Under the pieces are notes generated by a model, which was given only the letters and a program-made list of their open reading frames with translations, had not been told where the DNA came from and searched no databases. Of a DNA stretch of 64,000 nucleotides, positions 1 to 11,326 are shown piece by piece (position 1 is the first letter of the stretch; every line of letters starts with the position of its first letter). Origin of the DNA: Arachis hypogaea (Eukaryota; Streptophyta; Magnoliopsida; Fabales; Fabaceae). A program made the translations under genes and the position numbers. Location of the stretch: assembly GCF_003086295.3 (NCBI RefSeq), contig NC_092051.1, positions 21,881,940 through 21,945,939 of the forward strand, given 5' to 3'.

Positions 1-110
1 AAACTTTTTTACATCATTCTTTCATCATTATAACGTGGCTCTTTTGCAATATTATTAACTCTGAAAACATTATCATCAAGCCGTACTTACTTAATAATAC
101 TCCTATTTTA

Positions 111-280
111 TATATTATAAAAAAAATTTTAAGTATATTAGTGTACTGGTGTTTCAATAATTTTTAACTGTCGATCTTAATTATATATATTATATATATT
201 TTTTATAATTAAAATCAACAGTTAAAAGTCACTTAAATACTGATATATCAGTATACTTAAAAACTTTTCTATAGTATATA
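111..280. mobile_element. Small TIR element (MITE), class uncertain
   Basis: The two ends form an imperfect inverted repeat. The left end reads TTTTAAGTATATTAGTGTAC and the right end, read in reverse complement, gives TTTTTAAGTATACTGATA. The arms continue inward with TTTTTAACTGT matched by ACAGTTAAAAG around an AT-only centre. There is no coding capacity. A flanking TA on both sides is compatible with many superfamilies, so no class is assigned. Confidence 0.55.
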
Positions 281-1329
281 CTGCATACATGGGAAGAGTA
301 GGAGGAAATTTTCGAAACTCATGTATTTCTAAATTATATTTATATTCTTGTAGGACTTTGTTTTCATATGTCTTGTTCATACATAAGAGTGTTGGTACTT
401 TTAGTTAATGTAACCTCAATTTTTTTATTAATAAATTTTAAAAATAACTAATTTTTAGAAATGGATAATATGTGATGAATTCCCATAGATTTTATTTGTA
501 TAATTGACTAAATTTCTATTTTGAAACATATATAAAAACTCAAGGTAACATTTGGGATGATCCTCCAGCTAATTATGTATGTCAACGTTTTCTGTTGTGT
601 TCTCATTTCTCTTTTGACTTTTCTCAGCTAAAATATTCTGTGAAATGATAATATGAATTCTTGTATTAGGAGGAGACAGCTCAGATTAGAAAGAAAAGGC
701 AGTTTCGGCTTCAATAATTTTATTAACTCTTTCGAGAAAAGTAAATCTTAAAGTTATAATAACAGCCACAAGATCAGACAAACGAGATAGTCCTCAACCT
801 ATATAAACAGGAACATGTCATTATATTAAAAATAAGAAAGTGATGAAGCCAAAAGCTGAAAAGGTGGTGTCACTTACCTAAAAGGTGTTTACATTATCCT
901 TAAGTTCCAATTGTCATTCTTGATTAATTGATTTTATTCTTCCCATTTTCACAGCTTCATCCATCCATGTTTATAACGCATGTATTATCTTTCCAACAGC
1001 TTAATACAACTAAAAAGTTTAAGTAAAGAATAAATTACTCCAACTTTTTTATCGTTATTTTTTTCAACAGTATCCTCCAATTCAAAAAGATAAGGATTAA
1101 CTCATCATAAATTTAAATTTTAATTAAAAATTTATCGTTGGTCGATGAATTATGAATATTAACAAATTAAAATCATAATTAACAATGTTTAGTATGATAT
1201 ATCTATTTTTTATTATTTATAGTATTTAAAGTTAGTCAATTTAAATTAGTCAAGTAATTAATTCAATCCTTCATTTAAACAAGTGTCAAAATTTTAAATT
1301 TTGAGTTTTGCATATGCAAACACAAAACT
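281..1329. other. AT-rich intergenic DNA, no gene seen
   Basis: This stretch has no open frame of note, no splice-flanked coding segment and no clear repeat structure. It ends at the target site of the LINE. Confidence 0.6.
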
Positions 1330-1514
1330 AAATACACATTATTAAATGATACACATTACTAAAAAAGTTATAGCAGTTAAATGATACATAAATAAATAAA
1401 ATGGCTAAAGAAAGTTCTGCTAGAATTTTCACTTAAGAGATAAATCTAAAAAAGTGTAGCACAAAGAAAGTCAAGACTCGTGATGATGTTGATTTAAATC
1501 AACCTAGTGAATGC

Positions 1515-3232
1515 ATGGACATTGTTGGGCAAGAACACGACGTTAAGAGCATGCCAAAAATCTCGTACAAGGAGTCTCTTCTAACATCGTCTGGCCTTAA
1601 TTCGAGAGGTGATAGTATGGTCATGGATGGCATTGATGAGAATGCTCCTAACCCGGAGGATCAATGGTACATGGATGCTGAAAAGGAGGATCTTGGTGAA
1701 AGAAGAGTTTGATGAATGGTGCAAGCCTTGGCACAATGCGCTCATCGTCAAAGTCCTAGGCAAACGTATGGGATTGGGATTCATTGAACAACGTCTTCGA
1801 AGGGATTGGGCCGAAAAAGGTAATATTAATGTGATTGATATGGACTGTGATTATTTCCTTGTTCATTTTACAGATGAGGCGGATTATTCGCACGCGCTAT
1901 TAGAGGGGCCATGGATGATTGTCGGGCACTACCTCATTGTGCAATGATGGAGGCTGTTCTTTTTGAACTCTGAGACTCAAATCAAGAAAATCACAGCATG
2001 GGTTCGTATTCCTAATCTTCCAATCGAACTTTATAATCCTCGATTCCTGTGGCCTGTAGGTTCGGCTATTGGTCAAATGCTCAAAATCGATCATACTACT
2101 TCCATCCACTCTAGAGGACGATTTGCTCGCATTTGTGTTGAGATTGATTTGGCAAAAAAAACTTGTACCGCGTATTTCAGTGTTGGGTAGTGAGTTAAAC
2201 ATTGAGTATGAAGGTCTTTATTGAATTTGTTTCAATTGCGGCAGATATGGACATCGTATGGACCAATGTAGTGAGACGGTGGTGGAACAAGCGGAGACAC
2301 AGAAGGTGGAAAATGCCGACCAGAAGGCAGATTCAGGGGACAATCAGGAAATTGAGGATAACCAAAATGAAAGTTCCACGGATTGTGGGATTTAGCATGA
2401 TACTCGGACAAATCAAAATCCTCCAGATTTTGGCCCTTGGATGATGGTGAGAAGACAAAATAGAAAGAAAAAGGCAACTAATCCTAACATGAAAGGAGGG
2501 AATATCCATGAAATTAATAGAGGCGAAAAAGCATCACCTGAAGATATTGTTGAGAATATAGAGGAAGGGAGAGGATCACGCTATAATATCCTCTAGAGGA
2601 AAATCTGCAAAATGTGAAAGTGCATTCTAGTGCATGCTATTCATGTTGATGTTGAACAATCAACTAATACACAAGATGGGCTTCAAGCTACCAAGGCCTA
2701 TAACAATGTTAAAAAAATTCAACCCATATACAAGAAGGTCCTTAAACAAGGTGCTGGCAAAAATCCTCAAGGAATTAAAAAACCAAATCATGGGCTAGTT
2801 GGGATTAAGCCCAAGGAAAAAGGTAACAAATTGAAAGCCAAAATGTTGGAACAATTCTCACCCAAAGCCAAAGAATATATAAGCAAATCTTTCTTAGTGG
2901 TTCACAACAAGAAGAAACCCGAAATGGAAGCTATGGAGTTGGCGATGTTGGAACATATGCGGCGCCTCCAGAATGAACAAAGAGAAGCCTTTGAAATCTC
3001 CAAACGGAGGCAATCACCTCTTGAAGCTCATGTGGTAAGAAATAGTTTTTTAGTTCAAACCCAAAATCCCTCATCTTCGATGAGACCGCCGGATCCAGGG
3101 AGCGGTGCGGCTTTAAATTCCAATAAACAAAGAAGTCCAACTTTGGAGAACCCAAGCAAGAATCAGTTTAAGGATGGGGAGTCTTCCCATGGCAGTGCTG
3201 TTTTGGTACTTGAAACTCAACCCAAAAATTGA
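1515..3232 (+). pseudogene. LINE ORF1 (DUF4283 plus CCHC zinc knuckle), broken
   Basis: The N-terminal part reads in one frame to 1712, then shifts. The frame from about 1690 gives the DUF4283 block (DYFLVHFTDEADYSHALLEG, then GPWMIVG), a stop where the family has Arg (1945-1947), and then AWVRIPNLPIELYN. A CCHC knuckle, CFNCGRYGHRMDQC, lies at 2228-2269. A basic Lys/Gln-rich linker (2630-3232) follows and ends at a TGA. In L1 elements this ORF is the RNA-binding chaperone that packages the element RNA. At least one frameshift and several stops make it non-functional. Confidence 0.85.
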
Positions 3233-3270
3233 TTTCGGTCCTCGATAACCCTCTCCATATTCTTGTTATG

Positions 3271-6200
3271 ATGAATATTATTTGTTGGAATTGTCGGGGT
3301 GCTGGAGGTAAGTCTTTTCATTCTCTTATTAGAGATATGCAAAAGGAATATGATGCTAATTTTATTATCTTGCTTGAAACTCATGTGAGTGGTATGAAAG
3401 GGAAGAAAATCAGAGATAAGATGGGTTTTGATGGGTCTTTTATTGTCGAAGCCGTTGGCCATTCTGGGGGTATTTTGTGCTTATAGGATGCGAGTATTTG
3501 GGATGTTGTTGTTCTGGATTATAGTAATCAACTAGTTCATCTTCAAGTCTCTTGCAACAATTCAGATTCTTGGCTTCTTTCAGCTTGTTACGGGAGTCCT
3601 CAACGAGTTACCAGGAGATCTTTATGGAGTAATATTCGTTCTTTGGCTGATAATACTAATTTATCTTGGTGTCTTCTTGGTGATTTTAATGCTATTTTAC
3701 ATGATCATGAAAGGCAGGACGGTTCTTCCAAGGTTGTTTTGGGTGCTTGCAATGAGTTTCAGAATTGTGTGTCAGACTGTAGCTTGATTGATTTAGGTTT
3801 CATTGGTTGGCCGTTTACATGGAAGAGAGATAATCTTGTAGAAAGACTTGATAGAAGTTTGAGCAATATTAACTGATAGCTTAAATTTTCTGAGGCTTAT
3901 CTGAAGCACCTTCCCCTTCTCAAATCAAACCACTCTCCCATATGTTTGAATTTTGCTGCTGATCCATCTCCCAACAGAGGAAGGAGGCCTTTCAGATTTC
4001 TTGCCGCTTGGTTATCCCATCCCGGTTTCAATGATTTAGTCCATCAATGTTGGCATGTGAAAAACTCTTGGACAGAAGGGCTTCTTAATTTCAAAAATTC
4101 TCTTAAAGAATGGAACTCCAATATTTTTGGGGACATTTGGAAAAGGAAAAGCAAGATCCTGCGAAGACTTCAGGGCATTACTAATAGCCTAAGTTACAAT
4201 AATAATACCTTTCTTGAAGAACTTCAAGTGCAACTTTAGAAGGATTCTGAGGAAGTTTTAGCCCATGAAGATCTCCTTTGGTACCAGAAATCTAGATATA
4301 AGTGGATAGAATTTGGAGATAAAAATACAAAATTCTTTCATGGCTCAACTATGGTTAGGCGGAGGAAGAATAAAATTCATTCTCTTCAAGATGATGATGG
4401 TAATTTAATTACTGATAAGAATACTTTGGAGAGTATGACCTTTTCTTTTTACTCTAATTTGTATATGGATTCCTTCCTTGAGTGTCCTTTTGTTTTCACT
4501 AATAGTTTTTCTACTCTTCGTGAGGAGAACCGAAATAGAATGGGAGGAGATATTTCTAATATCGAGATTAAAGGGGCGATTTTTGCTATGGGCAGCTTTA
4601 AAGCACCAAGAAATAATGGTTTGCAAGCTGTCTTTTATCAGAGCTAGCGAGATAAAGTCGGGTCTGACATTTGTACCCTTATACATCGTGTTTTTCATGA
4701 GCCAGAGAAAGTTCAAGAGATAAATGAGACTCTTATTACTCTTATTCCTAAGGTAGAACTTGTCACTAACCTCAAGCAAATGAGACCCACCAGTTTATGC
4801 AATGTCTCCTACAAAGTTGTCACTAAAATCCTTGCTAGTCGTATTAGAAGCCTCATGGAGAAGTTAGTCAAACCCTCACAGTGCAGTTTTATTCCTGGCA
4901 GACATAGCTCAGATAATATCATTATTTCTCAGGAAGTCATTCATATGATAAGAAGCAAGAAGGGTCCGAAAGGGTGGATGACTATCAAGATTGACTTAGA
5001 AAAAGATTATGATAGAATAAAATGGAGCTTTGTTAGAGATACTCTTATGGAGGTTAGCTTCCTAAGTCATATTATCAAGCTCATTATGTCATGCATTTCC
5101 ACAGCAAGGATGCGAGTTCTTTGGAATGGTGAGGAATTAGATGAATTCTCTCCATTCAGAGGTATTCGCTAAGGAAACCCCCTTTCACTGTACATTTTTG
5201 TACTTTGTATTGAACGCCTCTCTCAACTGGTTAATGTTGCTGTTAATCATGGATTCTGGAAGCCTATCAAATTGAACAGGGATGGTCCTAAGCTCTCCCA
5301 CCTATGGTTTGCGGATGATTTAATTCTTTTTGCGGAAGCTAATCTCCAACAAGTGGATATTATCAATAAATGCCTCAAATCCTTCTGTGACAGCTCTGGC
5401 CAGAAAGTTAGTAATGAAAAAACTCGGGTTTACTTCTCCAAAAACGTGGGAAACCAAGTTAGAATTGAGATCAGTGAAGCTCTCCAATTTGCTAGAACAG
5501 ATAACCTTGAAAAGTATCTGGGTGTTCCTCTTCTACATTCTAAAGTATCCAAGCATACCTTCAATGACATCATCAACAAGCTCAACTCCAGACTAAATTC
5601 TTAGAAAGCATCCTCTCTTTCGTTTGCAGGCAGAACTACTCTAGTAAAATCTGTCATCTCTTCTATTCCTTTTTATACTATACAAACTGCTTTATTACCT
5701 CTCTCTACTTGTAATGTTATTGATCGTAAATGTAGGAGTTTTCTTTGGGGTGATACTGATCAATCAAAGAAGATTCATCTCATTAATTGGAATAAAATTT
5801 GTCAACCCAAGAAAGCAGGAGGTCTTGGCATTAGACATGCAAGTAAAATAAACCATACTTTCATAATGAAAGCTGGCTGGGGGCTAGTTGAGAAAAGAGA
5901 TTCTTTATAGGCCACTATGCTCCGATCCAAATATAAAGCTGGGAAGGATATCATTCCTAATGTTGAGCGAAAGCCAAATAGCTCTAACATATGGAAGGGA
6001 ATATGCAAATCATGGCCAAATGTGAAACAAAATCATATCTGGCGTATTGGTGATGGCTTTGTGATTGAATTTTGGCAACATAACTGGTTTTCAATTTGGG
6101 CAGTCTTGATCAGCATGTGTCGCAGGTAAAAATTAATTATGCAGATTATTCTAGTTCTTTGATGGACTTTCTTGATGTTTCAGGTAATTGGGATTTGAAC

Positions 6201-7354
6201 AAATTTTATAGTTGGTTTTCAGAAGATATGGTGAAGAAGATTGCTGCCATCTCTCCACCATCTCCATGGAGGATGCCAGATCATGTGGCATGGAACTTGT
6301 CATCGGATGGCTCATTCGATCTCAAACAAACCTATCAAACACTTTGTAACAATCCTTCTCCCTATAATGGAACGTTTAATCTGGTTTGGCGTTGGTGCGG
6401 TCCCGAACGTGTTTGATCTTTTCTTTGTTTGTTGCTAATAATGCAATCCTAACCAATGCGGAGAGACAACAACGTCACCTCTCAACCACGCCATCATGCC
6501 CCAGATGCAACAACCATAGCGAAACGACCCTCCATGTCCTTAGAGACTGTGGGTTTGCATCAATGGTCTGGGATAACTTGCTGCCTTTGGCATGAAACAA
6601 AGCTTCTTCAGCTCTAGTCTTTAAGATTGGTTGAGCACCAACCTCGCTATTTCTAGAAATTGGCAATGTCTTTTTGGGGTGGTGGCATCCTCTCTTTGGT
6701 TCTTCCGAAATAAGATAATTTTTTAAGAAAACTCCACTATAGTGACCTCGGCTATAGCTCAAATTAGAGTAAGGTTTGATGAGTTTGACCGTTTTTCAAG
6801 ATCTAAAGTGCATCTGAATGTTCTTTATGCCAATCATGATCGATTAATAAGTTGGAAGCCTCCTAGGGAAGATGTTGTTAAGTTGAATGTAGATGGCTCC
6901 TATATGGCACTAATTAATAATGCTGCATGTGGCGGGATCTTTAGGAACTATCTTAAAGGTTTTGTCAAAGGCTTCTCTTGCAATCTCGGAAGCTGCTCCA
7001 TCATGCATGCGGAACTATGGGATTGCCCATGGTCTTCGGATTGCTACTTCTCTGAATCTTTCTTGTGTAGTTGTGGAATCAGACTCTGCTATAGCGTTAA
7101 AGTTCATTACCCAAAGCTGTCCAACTACTCATTCTTCTTCTTCCCTCATTGAGAAAATCAAGCTCCAAGCAAACCACATCACTCATGTGTACTGGAATAA
7201 TGTGCCTCGCAAAGCTAATTCTACTGCTGATCAACTAGTAAAGAAAAGGCAATATTTATCTCTTGGCCTCTATATTTTTTATTCAGCCTCCTATAAAAAT
7301 TCTCACATTCTAGTTTCTGATATAGTTTTTGTCCCTCTTTTTAAAGGCATTTAG
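3271..7354 (+). pseudogene. LINE ORF2 (endonuclease, reverse transcriptase, RNase H), broken
   Basis: The start is taken at the second ATG (MNIICWNCRGAGG), the usual plant L1 ORF2 opening. Visible in order are an AP-endonuclease (LLGDFNAIL; the SDHSP box is mutated to SNHSP near 3925), a reverse transcriptase with DLEKDYDRIKW for the usual DLEKAYDR, the catalytic FADD at 5308-5319, GKYLG-type thumb sequence (EKYLGVPLLHS), a zf-RVT region (SCPRCNNHSETTLHVLRDC, about 6500-6550) and an RNase H (KLNVDGS near 6883, VVESDSA near 7068). It would copy element RNA by target-primed reverse transcription. Stops at about 3485, 3876, 4239, 4647 and 5172 and several frameshifts have killed it. Confidence 0.88.
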
Positions 7355-7422
7355 TTTTTTGTTTTCTATTTTTGGGTCTTTGACCTCTATTATCACAAAA
7401 AAAAAAAATACACATTATTAAA

Positions 7423-8381
7423 AGAATATTCTAATCCCCCTATTACATTTATCTAAGTTATTTGAATGGCTAATTAAACTACTTTTAATTTTATATTTTT
7501 TGTCACTGTAAAAAGCATTTACAAAAACATTATGTGTGATTCAACAGGACGAACTCAAGTACAAATATATTTACTTCACTAAAAACGTATATAGATGTAT
7601 ATATTAATATTCGTTTAATTGTTATATATATTGTATCTCTTCCCATAATAAAATATGAATTATTCTATTGAGTTTTATTTTTTTTAAAAATTTATTTATT
7701 AAATTTAACATATAATAAATAATAATCAGTTTGTTAATTAAGGAGTAAATAAAGTATTTGTAGACTTTTATTTATTTTTATGAAAGATAATGAAATTTTT
7801 TAAGGGGAAAAAAAAAGATCATTTCAATTTCTAATTTTATTTTCTATGAGACAGTACAACTCTTTTGTCATCTATCCTACTACAAATTTATAACAAAAAA
7901 CACATAACTATCACATTAAGATGATAAGTTAGAAAGTCATTTTTAGTAGATTTTATCAAACCATGTGTTGTAATTTTTAAAAAATTAAGATAACTTTCAT
8001 AAATTATTTTCAAAAAGTAAACATTTTACAAAATTCAATTTATATATGTTAGTATGCACATTTTTATATTTAAAATATTATTTATTTTATATGTTATAAA
8101 ACCTATTTTTTATTTTTAGAATTTGATGAATTGAAGGCGTACGATATTAATCGTTAATTAATTATATATTTATTGTTTCGATACACATTTTAAGAAAAAT
8201 AAATTAGTAAGCAGTTTAATGCTCATACTACTATTAATTATAGTTTTTTATAAACTAAAACTTAAATAGTAATAAACTATATTCTTAATTTTGAATATGT
8301 AATTACGGTTGTTGTTGTTTAAATTCTCTTAAATCTTTGAATTTGTTTGACTTTCAAATTATTTACTTTAAAAAAGATTAA
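7423..8381. other. AT-rich intergenic DNA between two LINEs
   Basis: No coding potential, promoter or repeat boundary is seen. Base composition is strongly AT. Confidence 0.55.
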
Positions 8382-8775
8382 GACATTTTGGGTGAAGATA
8401 TTTGGCAAGTGACGAGGAGTGCTTTTATGGAGGAGCAATTTAGTTCAAAAATACTTGAAACTCTTATTGTTGTTATTTCTAAAGTGTAAAAACTAAATAA
8501 CATGAGAGAATTTAAACCTATCAATTTGTGTAATATTATCTACAAAATTATTATTGAAGTACTGGTTAACGCGTTACAGTCTTTCTTTAATGATATTATT
8601 GGTCTGATGCAAGGAAGTTTTATTATTGAAAGAGATGCTTTGAATAATTTCATTATAGCCAAAGAGACGCTCCATGTTATGCATCTCATCAAATCAAGAA
8701 ATAGAGTTCTCACTTTTAAAATTGATTTAAAAAGGCTTATCCCGCTTATGATATAGTTGATTGGAGATTTTTTAA

Positions 8776-9307
8776 CAGGGCCGCACATGGATCGGATCGG
8801 ATACGATATCTGTATTTTTTCAGGCCGGATCAGATCGAATATCGGATATATCCGCATAACTAAAAAAAAAATTTATTTTAAGATTTTGTTTGCCTAATTT
8901 TACAAAAAAAATATTCAGAAAATTCATTTTTCACCTGATTAAGCCTATTTACTTCTAAAATATTATCAATAAAAGTTCTCTTGAATAACAAAAACAAAAT
9001 AATAACACAAGATTTAAGTTTAATTATTCTAAGTTGAACTACAACATAAAAAATTAAAAATAAGATATCATAAAATTTATAAAATAACACACTAAAATTC
9101 ATATCACATTAGGGTTTACTTTCTTAAACTATGCTATTTATATGAGATGTGCGGATATGCGGATTTGCGGATCAGATCCGCAGATATCACTGCCAAATCC
9201 GCAATCCGATGACTCTGCAGATCGGATAATATCCGCAAAATTCGAATCGGATGTAGATAATTACTGCGGATATGCGCATATTATCCGATCCATGTACAGC
9301 CCTATAT
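8776..9307. mobile_element. Non-autonomous hAT-like MITE with CGGAT-rich subterminal repeats
   Basis: Terminal inverted repeats at 8777-8797 and 9283-9303 begin AGGGCYGYACATGGATCGG. The flanks are ATTTTTTAA (8767-8775) and ATTTCTTAA (9308-9316), a near-perfect TSD. Removing the element and one flank restores a LINE reading WRFLKHTLVD, which confirms the borders to within a few bases. Both subterminal zones are packed with CGGAT/ATCCG motifs, as hAT transposase binding zones are. There is no coding sequence. Confidence 0.82.
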
Positions 9308-10338
9308 ATTTCTTAAACACACTCTTAGTTGATTTGGATTTCTTAGATACATCATTATCTTAATCATGAACTACAATCGCTCCGTTTTCCTATTAGTTTT
9401 TTGGATGGTGACAAGCTGGATAATTTTTTTGCTATAGAGGTCTTAGACAAGGAGACCAAATGACTCTTCATACTTTTCTATTTTGTATGAAAAAATTTGC
9501 CTATTTCATTCAAAACAAGAGAAAGGATTGTGGGAGTCTATAGTAGTGTTCAGAGAGAGTCCTAAAATCTCTCAATGAATTTTTTCTGAGTTGAATGTCT
9601 ATAAATTTATGGCACTTTGTTCCAAAATTGTTTCTAATACGTGGAAAGAAGTCGTTAATGGAGTTTCTAATATTCGCTTCACACAAAATCTGAGAAAATA
9701 TCTTGATGTGACTTTGAATCATTCTAGAGTTAGTAGAGCATCTTTTTAAGGAATTATGGACATGATAAATAATGGGTTGGATAATTAAAAAGGTTGACTC
9801 TTAAATAGAGCAGAGAGATTTTGTCTTATCAATTTAGATTCTTTTCTTTCAATCTAACAATTGTAGGTAACTCTTTTTCGAGTCCTTGTGTGTAATAAAT
9901 TAGATTTTATTATAAGAAATTTCTGGTAAAAGGGTAAAATTAGTGAAAAAAGTCTTAATTTACTTAATGGGAATAAAATTGGAATTCCAAGAGGTATGGT
10001 GATTTTCTGTGTTAATATAGTTCTTGAAAAATTAGTTTGCCAGCTTTTCAAGCATCCGAATAAAGTATGAACTTATATGATGTTGGATAAATATCTCTTA
10101 GGAAATATGCTTTTGGAAGCTAAAGAGTCAAGTCATGCATTTATAATATAAAGAAATATTGTTCGAGCTCTATATGCTCAAGGAGGATACAAATGGTGCC
10201 TAAGGGATCTCTCACAATCCATTTAGTTTGATAAGAGGCTGACGAGTGAAAGATTGGCTGAAGTTATCTTATTCATTAACATTTCAGACTCGACTCTTAT
10301 TGTGGAAGATGTTTGGAAAGACTATCACTAGTATTTAA

Positions 10339-10709
10339 GGTAGCGTTTGTTTTGAAGTACTGAGACAGAGATTGGGAGATTCGGATACAGTATCATGTTT
10401 GTTGGTTCAGAGACTGGTACTAAAATTTCTATTTCTGTCCCTAAAATTTCAGTACCTCCAAAAAGTAGGGACACAGGGGACTGAAATTTTTAGAGACAGA
10501 AACTAAAATTTTTATAATATTTTATACCTAAAATACCCTCATTTCAATTAATTAATTCTAATTTTATGTTTTGTGCAAATTAAATAAGAGTTTTATTCTT
10601 GTTTCAATTTCTATCTCTCACTTTGCACCAAACAGAATACTGAAATTTATTTCGGTCTCTGTCTCTCAATTTCTGTCTTTCAGTCTCTGTCTCTCTACTA
10701 AACGCTACC
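10339..10709. mobile_element. Tourist-like (PIF/Harbinger) MITE
   Basis: The TIR GGTAGCGTTT opens the element and AAACGCTACC closes it. A TAA trinucleotide flanks both ends (10336-10338 and 10710-10712), the TSD type of PIF/Harbinger MITEs. The arms share GAGACAGAGA-type repeats. The element is 371 bp, has no ORF, and sits in the second LINE. Confidence 0.85.
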
Positions 10710-10877
10710 TAAGTGATTTGTATATTATGCTTTCTGAGACTTCAATATGATTTATTATCTTTTCATCTTAGTCAATAAAGAGAAGAGGAATTTGAGTGGT
10801 TTTGAATCAATAACAGTTTTAAGGCTTACACGGCAATGGATATGAGTGATTAACCAAGAGAAAGCACGTGTGGAACA

Positions 10878-11297
10878 TGTTACGGCCTGGCCCAAAACTC
10901 GCGCGGGTCGACCCGACCCGAGTTCTCGCCGGCCCGATGGTTCGCCCTACACCCGACCCGAACACGTGTCCCGTACGGCTTGTGCACAGCCGTGTGACAA
11001 CACCTTCGAGAGTGCGGGCCTGCCCACTGGAAGGGCCCACTACTGGCATGTATATAAGGGGAGACTGGCTCTCCCCCCAAGGTACGTCACATTTCACACA
11101 TCACTCTCTCCGCCTGCACATATTCTGACAAGGGCGTCGGAGTGTCTTTGCAGGTGGCACCCCCCCTTCCCATCAGAAGTGCTCGGGACCTCGTTCACCC
11201 GGAATCTGGAAACCGCGACCAGACGAGCTCCTCCACCGTCCGAAGCATTGACCTCAGGATCCTAACCCGAACCGTCCGGTACCCGACCTACCGAACA
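10878..11297 (+). repeat. 5' LTR of the Tat element
   Basis: This 420-bp direct repeat partners with 19703-20122. Read side by side, I find no difference between the two. It starts with TGTTACGG and ends with CGAACA. Confidence 0.95.
11051..11058 (+). promoter_or_regulatory. LTR TATA box
   Basis: TATATAAG lies about 247 bp before the LTR end and is the likely core promoter for the genomic transcript. The same motif recurs in the 3' LTR at 19876-19883. Confidence 0.65.
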
Positions 11298-11318
11298 TTG
11301 GCGCCGTCTGTGGGGATC
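11298..11318 (+). other. Primer binding site of the Tat element
   Basis: TTGGCGCCGTCTGTGGGG lies directly after the 5' LTR. The TGGCGCC core resembles the tRNA-complementary sites of plant Ty3/gypsy elements of the Tat/Athila group. The priming tRNA was not identified. Confidence 0.75.
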
Positions 11319-11326
11319 AGACGTTC

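Larger units (their letters stand above)
1347..7405 (+). mobile_element. Full-length but decayed L1-type LINE retrotransposon
   Basis: A 17-bp direct repeat, AAATACACATTATTAAA, lies at 1330-1346 and again at 7406-7422. It is the target-site duplication of a non-LTR element; its first A residues merge with the tail. A 12-A tail sits at 7397-7408. Between the repeats, in the usual plant L1 order, are a DUF4283/zinc-knuckle ORF1, an AP-endonuclease, a reverse transcriptase, a zf-RVT region and an RNase H. Every ORF is interrupted by stops and frameshifts, so the copy is not autonomous. The length of about 6.06 kb suits a complete plant L1. Confidence 0.93.

Noticed and set aside
10819..11265. 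Long frames on both strands across 10819-11265, with identical partners near 19653-20090
   Set aside because: They lie inside the two LTRs and repeat because the LTRs repeat. High GC content makes long chance frames. No protein family is recognisable.
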